From a virus, in IMG/VR virus record IMGVR_UViG_3300042879_003490, positions 1 to 27,859 of that record: a stretch of 27,859 nucleotides of DNA; one strand, 5' to 3'. This document shows, piece by piece, positions 1-9,000 of the stretch. The notes below the pieces were generated by a model, which saw nothing but the letters and a program-made list of their open reading frames with translations, was not told the origin of the DNA and did no database searches. Made by a program: the position numbers and the translations under genes. Every line of letters begins with the position of its first letter. The stretch's first letter is position 1.

Positions 1-359
1 TACCAAGAAAACTTTCCATTAGATAAAACCATAAGAGCACCAGTGGTGTTTTTTTGTCCTGCTAATAATCCACCTTGAGTTACAGGGTAAGAGTTTATTC
101 GTGTCCATATTTCCAATGTTCTATCGGCTGTGGGTAATAAATACAACCCAGTATTTGTTATGGTGGCGTATTGGTCAGTTCCATTAAATCCTAAATAATT
201 ACTATCAGCGGTTGGTGTATTAATTAAAGACCAATTATAAGAATTCCCACTTAAATCCTGCCAAGTAGTACTGCCACTTATATAGGATGTAGGATTAGCA
301 GCATCCAATGCTAAAACTAACCCGTCAGTAACTACATTTGGTCCTCTATAAAATCCCAT
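1..359 (-). CDS. LamG/ConA-lectin-type tail adhesin, C-terminus cut by window edge
   Basis: An open frame starts at the ATG at 359 and runs without a stop off the left edge, giving about 119 residues. The N-terminus (GPNVVTDGLVLALDAANP, then TTWQDLSGN) is the opening typical of LamG/concanavalin-A-like modules in phage tail proteins; a segment with FNGTDQYATI and LEIWTRI follows, as expected for the jelly-roll strands. Such proteins usually bind cell-surface glycans. The start lies four bases after the stop of the neighbouring fibre gene, so the two are probably co-transcribed. No strong ribosome binding site is visible. The family is recognised from motifs; the receptor-binding role is inferred from family and position among fibre genes. 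Confidence 0.8.
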   Translation of the reverse strand, partial: MGFYRGPNVVTDGLVLALDAANPTSYISGSTTWQDLSGNSYNWSLINTPTADSNYLGFNGTDQYATITNTGLYLLPTADRTLEIWTRINSYPVTQGGLLAGQKNTTGALMVLSNGKFSW

Positions 360-363
360 AATA

Positions 364-1134
364 TTATATCATTCTTGATAATGCTTTTACAGACCAGTCG
401 TTGGTGGATGAAGATGCATATAATATAATATTTGAACCACTTAATGCAACTGAAAGGTTTATTTCTGCGGTATTTCCTATATCGTTTGTTGATACATCGT
501 TCCATTCCACCGAAGTTCCGTTCCAAACCGAAAATACAGTGCCCGCTCTTGCATTAGTTGATTTATTCAATACATAATCAAAGAATGCTGCCCGGTATGA
601 ACCCGTAGATACACTCATCACAGTTCTGATCGAACCACTATCTATATCGGTATTTTGTCCATAAGTGTATAGTGAGCCTGTTGATATTTGAAAATTACCT
701 TCAACATGCAATGATGCGGATGGGGTAGTTGTGCCTATGCCTACATTACCGTTATCTAAAACTACTAAACTTGCACTTGCATTGCTGTTTTCAACTCTAA
801 GTGCTGTCGTTGCGGATGTTGCTCCGCTGCCTCTGACCTGTAAACGCGATGTTGGGGAAGTTGTCCCAATACCTATGTTTCCACTACTTTCATATATTGA
901 TGATGTGGTGATTGTTGTACCACCACTCCAACGAGTTATGTAATTTGCTGTTCCACTTCCACCAATAAGTGAACCACCACTTACTAACGAAGAGGTTGAA
1001 AAATAAGTGAATGTTCCTGATGTGGTGTTATAACCTATTACATTAGGTTGAGATACATTTGGTAGTGAACTTGCGGTTATGTTTAGGACATGAACTGCAC
1101 TACCAGATTGTAATATCTTTTTCCATGAAGGCAT
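364..1134 (-). CDS. Tail fibre protein, short paralogue with GIGTTxP repeats
   Basis: This 256-residue protein is probably a trimeric fibre or fibre-tip component. It has no catalytic motif. Residues 1-50 (WKK, SGS, ITAS, GYNTTSG, YFSTSS) match the N-terminus of the 778-residue fibre at 1295-3631, suggesting a shared adaptor that docks on the same partner. Two copies of a G-I-G-T-T-x-P unit followed by a short hydrophobic strand lie near residues 92 and 136, a pattern common in uncultured phage fibres. The last ~90 residues differ from the paralogue and may be the exposed tip. A 160-base gap separates it from the upstream gene, so it may have its own promoter. The structural role is inferred from composition and repeats. 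Confidence 0.75.
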   Translation of the reverse strand: MPSWKKILQSGSAVHVLNITASSLPNVSQPNVIGYNTTSGTFTYFSTSSLVSGGSLIGGSGTANYITRWSGGTTITTSSIYESSGNIGIGTTSPTSRLQVRGSGATSATTALRVENSNASASLVVLDNGNVGIGTTTPSASLHVEGNFQISTGSLYTYGQNTDIDSGSIRTVMSVSTGSYRAAFFDYVLNKSTNARAGTVFSVWNGTSVEWNDVSTNDIGNTAEINLSVALSGSNIILYASSSTNDWSVKALSRMI

Positions 1135-1181
1135 ACACTCACTCTTTTTTTAACTATACAATATGGTTGGATACACATACT

Positions 1182-1206
1182 AAGTGAGTAGTATATGGGC
1201 CCACTT
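1182..1206 (-). repeat. Inverted repeat in the longest intergenic gap (1135-1294)
   Basis: On the minus strand AAGTGGG (1206-1200) can pair with CTCACTT (1188-1182), giving a 7-bp stem with one G-U pair and an 11-base loop. No U-run follows, so it is not a standard intrinsic terminator. The rest of the 160-base gap holds one TATTTATA octamer (1261-1254) and an ATATTGTATA stretch (about 1162-1153) resembling the -10 region of promoters elsewhere in the window. It may be an mRNA-stability or regulatory hairpin. Confidence 0.35.
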
Positions 1207-1253
1207 CCTTGTTCAGGCCAATATTGTACTTTTTGGTTTATACTCTAATATAG

Positions 1254-1261
1254 TATAAATA
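1254..1261 (-). promoter_or_regulatory. TATTTATA octamer, intergenic
   Basis: The sense (minus) strand reads TATTTATA here, 119 bases before the ATG at 1134. It is one of five copies in the window and the only one not within about 30 bases of a start codon. It may be a promoter -10 giving a longer leader that contains the hairpin at 1182-1206, or a chance AT-rich match. Confidence 0.25.
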
Positions 1262-1294
1262 TATAAAAAAAATTAATTAGTGTTTATTTCCAAA

Positions 1295-3631
1295 TTAAAC
1301 ATATATCCAAATTTCACCATCGGTAGTGTTTATATGCATATTACCATATCCAAAAGAAGAACTACCAAAAGTTGGTGCGTTTGAATCGGTTGGAGATACT
1401 CCTGATGATGAAACCGTTACCATAAAATCAGTTGGGGTTACATTCATTGAAGCCGTTCCTACACCCAATGCTACACCCCATCTGTTTGCTAAACCATTCG
1501 CTCCACCACTACCACTATTGAATACGAAAGCAGAGCCACTACCAGCAGCACCTTCAATAATTATACCACCTTCGGATGCGGGTGCTTGAGAACCTGAACT
1601 TCTTCCTAAAACGATAAACTTATCTTCTATTGATAAGGTAGATGTGTTGATTATTGTTGTTTCTCCATTTACTGTTAGGTCACCACCAACGACAACATTT
1701 CCTGTTGTGGTTATAGCAGCAGCCCCAACTGTTCCCGTAAATGTTGGTGAAGATGAGAATACCAAATTACCTGTTCCAGTTTCATCCGTTACTGCGGCTG
1801 CTAAGTTGGCTGATGATGGTATGTTTAAGAATGTTGCTACACCCGTACCTAATGTTTGAGTTGCCACCCTATTTGAAGATGTGATAACCAGCATGGTGCT
1901 TGAAAGTGCAGTTGCGGGTAATTGGTTAGCTAACGTAATGGTTTGTGCGTTTACAGTTACACTATCACCAATTGCATCCCCTAATGTAGTATTACCTGCT
2001 ATTGCAACAGTTCCATTGGTAGCACCCATATTAATACTAGCTGCTCCACCAAAGTTAATTGTAGTTGTAGTTCCGTTTAATAAGTTAACGGTAGTGTTAG
2101 TTGATGTTATATCACCACCATTTGCTGCTAAAGTACCGCCAACAGTAGCATTCCCACTCGTTGTAAGTGCTTGACCAAATAACCCAGCAGAAGAACTTAT
2201 ATTAGATGATGCGGTTATATTTACTGCGGTTATACCACCACCTACTTGAAGAGTGTTTGTTGGGGTAGCCGTATTTATACCGACTAAAGTAGCACCATTA
2301 CTTGCGGATATTTTTAAATCGGGTCTATTAGAACCACTATAACTAAATAAAATACCTCCACTTAAAACATGAGACCCTGTTGTAAAAGCTTCAAACCTTA
2401 AAGCCTGGTTATAAGCGCCTATTTGGGCCCAACTTGCGGATAATGGTGTTGTTGTTGCACCTGTGGTATAAGAACCGAATCCAATTTTAGGTCCTTCGGT
2501 ATCGGAAAATACATAAGTCCCGTATGAGTTTACATCGGTACTTACTCTACTTCCAACAACTATACCTTCATTCCCACCCGAACCAGAAACATTTAATCTT
2601 CCCGCAAATATTGGTGATGATCCTGTATCTGTATATCCAACTATAAATCTAGGATTAGCTTCGGTGGTCATAACAATTGAAGAGGTTGTTATTGTATTAT
2701 TATCAGACCACATGGTTAAACGTTGGCCTACACCAACACCATCTATTGTTGTTGGTAGTGCAATAGATGATGTATTGAATTTAGTGATGTTACCACTAGA
2801 ATCAATACCAAGAACTTGTACTTGTGCAAGTGTTGGTAATGCACTCGCGGTTAGATTTGTTGTTGAAATACCAGTCCCGCCTACTTGAAGAGTATTTGTT
2901 GGGGTTGTTGTACCTATACCTACATTACCTGTAGATGTTATTCTCATTCGTTCAGTAACTAACGAACCACTTTGATTTGTTCCAAATGCAAGGAAAGCAT
3001 CGGGAGTAGCATCTTCAGAAACGGCTTCTATAAAAGCTTTGGTTGTACCAGAGCCAGTAGTATCCGTATCATTGGAACTAAATATAATTCTTCCAATAGG
3101 TTGATCGGTAGTCGAGGTGGTGTCTGCGTCTAATAGCTGTATAAAATTAAGAGAATCACTACCCCCAACCGAATTGTAGGTTTTTTGATTACCACCTGCA
3201 CCACCGTTACTTGATCTTACAATTATAGATGCAGTAGTACCTACATTAGATGCATTAATATATAAACTGGGATTTGTTATTGTATTTGATGAATTAAGTT
3301 GGAGTAGCCCTAATGTTGGAGTTGTTGTACCTATGCCTATAGCACCACTACTACTAATAGTCATTGCTACCGAGCCACTTGTTTCAAATTGTAAATTTTG
3401 GTTATCGTTAGTACCTAAAACAGCAGCAGCACCAAATGAGTTGCCACCTTGTACAAATGCATTTGGGTTTACTATGGAAGATGTATTAAAATATGATAAC
3501 ACACCCGTTGTTGGGTCATAACCAACAATTTGCCCTGTGGGTACAGCAGTATTATTTGTTAGATTACTAGCAGTTATACCTTGTAAATGGGCCTGCGAAC
3601 CAGATACTATTACTTTTTTCCATGTTGCCAT
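1295..3631 (-). CDS. Large tail fibre protein with GIGTTxP/LQV repeats
   Basis: A 778-residue protein rich in Ser, Thr, Gly and Asn, of the kind that folds as a trimeric beta-rich fibre. The N-terminal ~55 residues (ATWKKVIVSGS, ITAS, GYDPTTGVLSYF) match the shorter fibre downstream and probably form the attachment domain. Repeat units A/N-I/V-G-I-G-T-T-T-P followed by LQL or LQV occur near residues 100 and 240, with a variant GINTATPTNTLQV near 455. The C-terminal ~100 residues (DKFIVLGRS, then NAPTFGSSSFGYGNMHINTTDGE) look like a terminal head domain. A strong ribosome binding site, TTAGGAGAG, precedes the ATG. No intramolecular chaperone or enzyme motif is seen. The host-recognition role is inferred. 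Confidence 0.8.
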   Translation of the reverse strand: MATWKKVIVSGSQAHLQGITASNLTNNTAVPTGQIVGYDPTTGVLSYFNTSSIVNPNAFVQGGNSFGAAAVLGTNDNQNLQFETSGSVAMTISSSGAIGIGTTTPTLGLLQLNSSNTITNPSLYINASNVGTTASIIVRSSNGGAGGNQKTYNSVGGSDSLNFIQLLDADTTSTTDQPIGRIIFSSNDTDTTGSGTTKAFIEAVSEDATPDAFLAFGTNQSGSLVTERMRITSTGNVGIGTTTPTNTLQVGGTGISTTNLTASALPTLAQVQVLGIDSSGNITKFNTSSIALPTTIDGVGVGQRLTMWSDNNTITTSSIVMTTEANPRFIVGYTDTGSSPIFAGRLNVSGSGGNEGIVVGSRVSTDVNSYGTYVFSDTEGPKIGFGSYTTGATTTPLSASWAQIGAYNQALRFEAFTTGSHVLSGGILFSYSGSNRPDLKISASNGATLVGINTATPTNTLQVGGGITAVNITASSNISSSAGLFGQALTTSGNATVGGTLAANGGDITSTNTTVNLLNGTTTTINFGGAASINMGATNGTVAIAGNTTLGDAIGDSVTVNAQTITLANQLPATALSSTMLVITSSNRVATQTLGTGVATFLNIPSSANLAAAVTDETGTGNLVFSSSPTFTGTVGAAAITTTGNVVVGGDLTVNGETTIINTSTLSIEDKFIVLGRSSGSQAPASEGGIIIEGAAGSGSAFVFNSGSGGANGLANRWGVALGVGTASMNVTPTDFMVTVSSSGVSPTDSNAPTFGSSSFGYGNMHINTTDGEIWIYV
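2242..2267 (-). repeat. 26-bp direct repeat inside the large fibre gene, copy 1
   Basis: These 26 bases recur at 2880-2905 with a single mismatch. They encode the PTNTLQVGG part of the fibre's repeat unit. Near-identity at the DNA level points to recent duplication or gene conversion between repeat modules. Confidence 0.6.
2880..2905 (-). repeat. 26-bp direct repeat inside the large fibre gene, copy 2
   Basis: Partner of 2242-2267, one mismatch over 26 bases and same orientation. Recombination between the copies would delete or duplicate about 638 bases. That is not a multiple of three, so a simple crossover would shift the reading frame; gene conversion is more likely than viable deletion. 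Confidence 0.6.
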
Positions 3632-3657
3632 ATTACTCTCCTAATGTAATTAAATTA

Positions 3658-3897
3658 TTATTTTTTTTGGTTTTGGTTTTCTTTCAGTTGTAAAAATTGG
3701 TTTTGAAGTTTAATGATTGTATTATAAACTAATTCAACATCACCAACAGTAAAAGTTAAATCTTTTAATGATGTCAATAAAAAAGTTATTTCATCAAAAT
3801 TTAAATCATTTTTATCTCCACTTTTTATATATTCAACAGTCTCAGGTTGATTAGAATCTGGTTGTTGTTTTACTCTTAGTTTGTCAAGTATGGACAT
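3658..3897 (-). CDS. Small helical protein of unknown function in fibre cluster
   Basis: A 79-residue polar protein that I do not recognise. The N-terminus (SILDKLRVKQQ) is followed by a charged segment and then predicted helices (FDEITFLLTSLKDLTF and VELVYNTIIKLQNQFLQL), ending in a Lys/Gln/Asn tail. There is no signal peptide or membrane segment. It has its own intergenic region with a palindromic TATTTATAAATA element and a TGAGG ribosome binding site, and is followed by the large fibre gene. Position between fibre genes suggests a fibre assembly or connector role, but nothing in the sequence proves this. Confidence 0.7.
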   Translation of the reverse strand: MSILDKLRVKQQPDSNQPETVEYIKSGDKNDLNFDEITFLLTSLKDLTFTVGDVELVYNTIIKLQNQFLQLKENQNQKK

Positions 3898-3924
3898 TTT
3901 GAAACCTCATATTATAGTTTAACT

Positions 3925-3936
3925 TATTTATAAATA
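3925..3936 (-). promoter_or_regulatory. Candidate T4-type late promoter, palindromic TATTTATAAATA
   Basis: The 12-base palindrome holds the T4 late -10 element TATAAATA on the sense strand (3932-3925), 27 bases before the ATG at 3897, with a TGAGG ribosome binding site between. It also contains TATTTATA (3936-3929). Because it is palindromic it could fire in both directions, but only minus-strand genes are nearby. The gp55-like sigma at 23298-24029 is the expected reader. Confidence 0.55.
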
Positions 3937-3956
3937 GTATTTATTTTTTTTATGTG

Positions 3957-4595
3957 TTACATTCCCAAGTAAAAATTTCCATCCGATGAATAATACATCC
4001 CACCAGTTATAGGGGTTGGTGGTGTATCAAATTTACCCAATACCATAACACCCTCTGAATTGATTTGTGCTGCAACGAAACTTCCCGATTTAATGATAAA
4101 GAAATCAGGCATTTCCGATGATATCTTTGTTTGGATTTGATTTGATTGATTATATATTACTACACTTGATGTGTTTATTCTTACATTTCCCAATTGGATG
4201 TATTCATCTCCCCCAAAAACTTCTGCAACTACACCAGTACTATCTACAAAACTCAAACTCCGACTCACATAAACATCACTCCAAGCAGCGGTGGCGCTAC
4301 CAACGGAGTGTATAGATGTATTTCCCGAAACAACATGTGGAATTAAAGAACCTGAAAAGTTTACTGAGCCTGAAAATGAACTTCTACCAATTATTAGGAG
4401 ATTTCCTAAAAGGTTTACCGAACCAGTTGTGGTTGTATTGGTAGTAACAGCCGCTTCAATTGATTGACCCGAACTACCTGATTTTTTTAGGAATATTTTA
4501 CCATCAGCAGTATTTACAGCTAACTCACCCAATTCTAATGAGGATGTGGTTGGTACATTTCCACTTCCAAGGTTTCTTCTAAGTAAAATTGACAT
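3957..4595 (-). CDS. Tail fibre / virion structural protein
   Basis: A 212-residue protein. Near residue 20 it carries LELGELAVNTADGKIFLKK, a motif frequently seen at the N-terminus of phage fibre proteins. The middle is Ser/Gly/Asn-rich (SVNLLGNLLIIGRSSFSGSVNFSGS) and the end (ITGGMYYSSDGNFYLGM) has the aromatic/glycine character of fibre tips. The start overlaps the stop of the 484-residue gene (TAATG) with GGGGGA upstream as ribosome binding site, implying translational coupling. It is probably a fibre component; its partner is unknown. Confidence 0.75.
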   Translation of the reverse strand: MSILLRRNLGSGNVPTTSSLELGELAVNTADGKIFLKKSGSSGQSIEAAVTTNTTTTGSVNLLGNLLIIGRSSFSGSVNFSGSLIPHVVSGNTSIHSVGSATAAWSDVYVSRSLSFVDSTGVVAEVFGGDEYIQLGNVRINTSSVVIYNQSNQIQTKISSEMPDFFIIKSGSFVAAQINSEGVMVLGKFDTPPTPITGGMYYSSDGNFYLGM

Positions 4596-6049
4596 TAGTA
4601 AAATCCCCCATCAACATTTAACGCAAAGGATGCGGTTATAGAATACGAACTACTTATAGGTGTTCCATTTTCCCATACACCTGCATTATATACCAACGCC
4701 TGCCCATTTGTGGGGGATGTAATAGTTACATTTGTTAAATCATCCAAAGTAGTTACAGCGCTTCCACCACCACCAGCTGCACCAACATTATTATAGCCAG
4801 CAAGAAAAGCATCTTTTTCTTCAATAAAATATGGCGATTCATCATTTAGTGAATTTACAAATTCTACTTTTATATCATTTAAATCATTTTCCTTTTCTGC
4901 TTGATACACAAAGGTATGTGTAGACTGTGTAAAATTTGTTGCAATGTTTGAGTAAATATCTGTTATAGATGAACTAATTCTAGAACTTAAAATTTTTGTA
5001 CCAACAAATTTATATTGGTTAGTTGTCTCAAATGATTTTGGTCTAATATAAACATTTATTTTATCAACATTACCAATTATTGGATTAACATCTTTTAAGG
5101 TGATGTGTAAAAGTGATTGTAAAAATTGTGTTTGCGAACCTGTTGTAGGAACTTCTATTGTAAAACTACCTGTTGAAAATGATGTAAATGTTTTTAATAT
5201 AGATTCAAGTTTCGTTGTTACCGATGCGGTTAGTGGATTTGAAACACGCGCTGTTTTACCATCTATCAAAGATTGTACAGAAGCGGTATAATTTATAGGT
5301 TTTAATAATCCAGCCGAAGCTTCTGCGGATGTTATCGTTGGTGATAAAGTTATATTCTGTAAATTAAAATATACTTTATTTCCAGCCAAATTAGAACCAA
5401 AGTTATATGATGATGTTGTTGGTAATCTTAAAAATACATTTTCACCACTAAAATCTGAAGAATATACGATGGTTTCATTTATAGATTCACTAACCAATAA
5501 TAGCTGACCGTTTTCGTCTGCGAAATTTAAATAAGATGAAATAGATTCTGATATTGATATTGTAGGTAATTCATTATTGGAGAATAGAATAGGAGATTCC
5601 GACCTATAATTTCTAGTTATTGGTATTTTTCTTCTCCACCGTATGTTTATAGTATTTTTAAACTCATCAGGTATTTCTTCACCATTTTCAGTTCTATCCG
5701 CAATACCACATATTATTACCTCACCAACCCCATTTGGGGTATTGTACATATCATTTCTTTGACCATACACCCACACCGAAATATAGCGTGATAAATCGCC
5801 CGGCTCATAATCAGGTATTTCATAATAAACCGATTGACCGTTTACATCTAAAATTTCAATAAATAGTTCAGAACCTGGCTGTAGTGTTACTCTGCTTGGT
5901 TTTACCCTAACGCCATTTTTTCCTCTACCAAAAAATTTAGGAAATTCGGTTATACCAAAATATGCTTCAGAAGTTAATGAAGTATCTTCAATATAAACTG
6001 GTACTGATTCTAAATTTTGTTTAAACCGTCTTTTAAGTTCTAATGACAT
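4595..6049 (-). CDS. Proximal tail-fibre or baseplate-to-fibre connector protein (putative)
   Basis: A 484-residue protein that I do not match to a named family. The first ~140 residues (LKRRFKQNLESVPVYIEDTS, FGRGKNGVRVKPSRVTLQPG, then ISVWVYGQ) look like a compact beta domain, perhaps the baseplate-facing part. The central region is long and Ser/Thr/Asn-rich. The C-terminal ~60 residues after a GGGGS linker (TTLDDLTNVTITSPTNGQAL, SSSYSITASFALN) resemble the ends of fibre proteins. It is the first gene of the fibre block, preceded by GGGAGAAATG as ribosome binding site and by a TATAAATA element in the end of the preceding gene. The structural role is inferred. Confidence 0.7.
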   Translation of the reverse strand: MSLELKRRFKQNLESVPVYIEDTSLTSEAYFGITEFPKFFGRGKNGVRVKPSRVTLQPGSELFIEILDVNGQSVYYEIPDYEPGDLSRYISVWVYGQRNDMYNTPNGVGEVIICGIADRTENGEEIPDEFKNTINIRWRRKIPITRNYRSESPILFSNNELPTISISESISSYLNFADENGQLLLVSESINETIVYSSDFSGENVFLRLPTTSSYNFGSNLAGNKVYFNLQNITLSPTITSAEASAGLLKPINYTASVQSLIDGKTARVSNPLTASVTTKLESILKTFTSFSTGSFTIEVPTTGSQTQFLQSLLHITLKDVNPIIGNVDKINVYIRPKSFETTNQYKFVGTKILSSRISSSITDIYSNIATNFTQSTHTFVYQAEKENDLNDIKVEFVNSLNDESPYFIEEKDAFLAGYNNVGAAGGGGSAVTTLDDLTNVTITSPTNGQALVYNAGVWENGTPISSSYSITASFALNVDGGFY

Positions 6050-6064
6050 TCATTTCTCCCATAA

Positions 6065-9000
6065 CTATAAGTATTTTATTGAAGAAAAAGAGTTTATTTT
6101 ATTTATATCAATTATCTGGTCTACCATATCCCTCGTTTTATCTATGTGGGATATCGTAATAATAAAATCAAATTGAGTTTTTAAATAATCAAATAGCAAA
6201 TACAAAGAATTAAAATTATCAGTATCCAGTGAACCAAACCCCTCATCAATAGCGATAAAGTTTGGACGGGGTAGGTTGGATATACTAATTAATGCGGTTC
6301 TGATTGCGATTGAACTCACAAACTTTTCCATACCACTTGTCAACTCTAATGGCCAATACTTATCATCTCCATAGCAAATATATGAGTTGATGTTTTTACC
6401 ATCGGTATCTAATATGATTTGGAAATCCACTATAGGTTGAAGAATATTGTTAATTTCAATCTCCAACGTTGGTAATATTTCTGCTATCAATCCATATGGA
6501 ATACCATCCCGCTTAACTGCTGATAAGTAGTGTTCGTATCCATTATACTTTAATTCCATTTGATTTAATTTTTTTACAGATTCATTTACAGACTCAATTG
6601 TATTTTTTTGAACACGTAACTCACCCAACAAATCTATTAAATCGGTTGTAACCTTATTTAATTCGGATTGAGTTTCCAATCTTTTTTGTTTTAGTGAATT
6701 AATTTCTTCATTAAGTTTGATGTTGAATTCAACCGATTTTTCTTGCTTTTTGGCTTTTTCAATGTTCGCAGATATTTTTTCGTATTGAGATTCGTATTGG
6801 TTATAATCGGATTTAGAATCATTTAATTCAGATAAAAGATTGTAGTATTTGCGGTTTACCTCTTGCTCTTTTTCTTTGACCTGATTTACCTTATCCAACT
6901 CCGTTTTTACATCACACCCCTTTTGTGTTTGAACTTTTTCTGATAGTTCGGTTTCTAATACGGATATCTTTTTAGTTAGTGTTACTATTTTAGTTTCCAA
7001 TTCCAAACTTTGCTTTGCAAATGGAGTGTTTTTATTTTTAACACAATGTTCACAATTATCATCGTATGTAAAAGAACCAATACCATCCAAATGCTTTTTG
7101 GTATGTGATAGTTCAATCTGATACTTTGATATGGTTTGTTTTATTAATGCGATATCCCGCTCTAAAACACGCCATTCATTATCTTTTGCTTTTAATTCAT
7201 CTAAATCATACTCTTTATAGAACTCGCCAATTCTTTCAAGCTTTTCCTCTAATGGTTTTACTTGGGATTGTAACTCCCTTATATTGGATGATATTGTTCC
7301 TATAGAATTCCTACAATCTTTTAATTCGGCATTTAATAACTCTAAGTTCAGATTACCATCCACCACAATTAACTTTGCAGACTTATCCTCAATTTGGTTG
7401 TGTATATTGTTAAGATTAGTTTCAAAATTTATTTTTTTGTTTTCCAAATCAGAAATAGAACCTGTTATAGATTGAGATACTAATTCGGCCTTAGCCAACT
7501 TTGTTGGAAAATCTTGCCCCTTATAATCTTTCAGTAAGGTTGATAACTCCTTTATTTCTTCACTTGCTACTGAATACAATTGCTCAAACACATCCATATC
7601 CAAAAATTGAGCAAGTAACTCTTTTCGTTCTTTTTGTGATTTATCAATAAAACCACTATTGTTAAATTGAGTTGAGAGAGCAGTCAATATGAAATCATCA
7701 TATGTTCCTACATACTGCCTAATAACTGAATTTGTATCTCTTCTTTCATCACCATTCAAACTTTCAATATCACCCATATCATTGAATGTGTAAAATTGAG
7801 TATCAACTTTTACAGTTCCCTTTTTGGTGGATTTATTTGCGGTTCTCTCAATTACATAATCCCTGCCATTTAGTTCAAAGATAAACTTACAATAAAAATT
7901 GTTTTTAGAATAATTCATCACATCAACTGCTTTTGATGTTCGGGAGCACTTATCAAAAATACAAAAGGATAAAGCATCCCACAAAGAAGATTTACCACTT
8001 GCGTTGGGAGCAAATACACCATACGCCCCTTTCATATTTTGAAAGTTTATATAGTTATCTTCCCCATAAGAAAACATATTTGAGAATTGAAATTCTTTTG
8101 GAATCCAAACCGAACTCCGAATTGCATGAGGATTTACAATCTTTGAGTTTATATCAGCGTTTATACCTTTGACAACTTCTAAAGCTTCTGAATCAATACC
8201 AAACTTTTGGGTCAAATAATCTTCCAATAGTTTATTTTGAAATCCAACATCCCTTACATTATGTAGAGTTATATGTTCTCGTTTTCCAACTTCGTTTGTA
8301 GATAAAACTTTCTGAATACTTAACTCTTCTATTTCATATTTCTTTTTTAAAGAAGATACAATTTTATTCAACTGTGATGTGGTTGTATCTTTAACCCTTA
8401 ATCTTAATCTTGGCTTTGGGCAAATGTAATTATTTGATACGATTTTACCATCTTCAATATCAATAGTTCCATACCCATACGCATTCTCAATATGAACGAA
8501 TGTGGAGGACTTTGTTGGTACATCCCATACCAATATCCCATGCTCAGGATAAATTGATTCTGAGTGGTTCTGTGTAATCAGGGAGCCTGGGTACTTTATA
8601 GTATCCACACCTGATACTGAATTATTGGGAACATGGATATCTCCCAAAAGAACAATATCATATCCTTTAAAAGAATCCACCGTAACTTTTTTGTTATCAA
8701 TCTTAAATCCATGCTCAGTTTGTATTCCATCAACGGGTCCGTGATAAAGAGCGATTTTAAAATCCCCATCAACGCCCGAACTATTTGTAAATCCATCCGA
8801 TGAATCGAATACTGATTTGTGTGCGAATACGATGCCACCAAACTCAAAGGTTGTAGTGTTTTTGTAGTAATATAAGTTTGGGTGATTTAAAGCATCAACA
8901 ATTGGTGATAACGCATCTAACCGAGAAGGGTTATTTAGATTTGCATCGTGGTTGCCAGGAATTAAAATGGTGGGCATGATATCCGATAAATTTCTCAAAA

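Noticed and set aside
1262-1294. Intrinsic terminator after the large fibre gene
   Set aside because: There is a T-run on the sense strand but no stable GC-rich stem immediately before it.
2273-2280. TATAAATA on the sense strand inside the large fibre gene
   Set aside because: It encodes the Gly-Ile-Asn-Thr repeat unit and is far from any start codon, so chance or coding constraint explains it.
731-2888. Many plus-strand open frames over the fibre genes
   Set aside because: They are antisense shadows of repetitive Ser/Thr/Gly codons in the fibre genes, lack ribosome binding sites and show no family motifs.
8596-8847. An 83-codon minus-strand frame inside the Mre11 part
   Set aside because: It is an out-of-frame shadow of the intact fusion gene, whose motifs cover the same bases.
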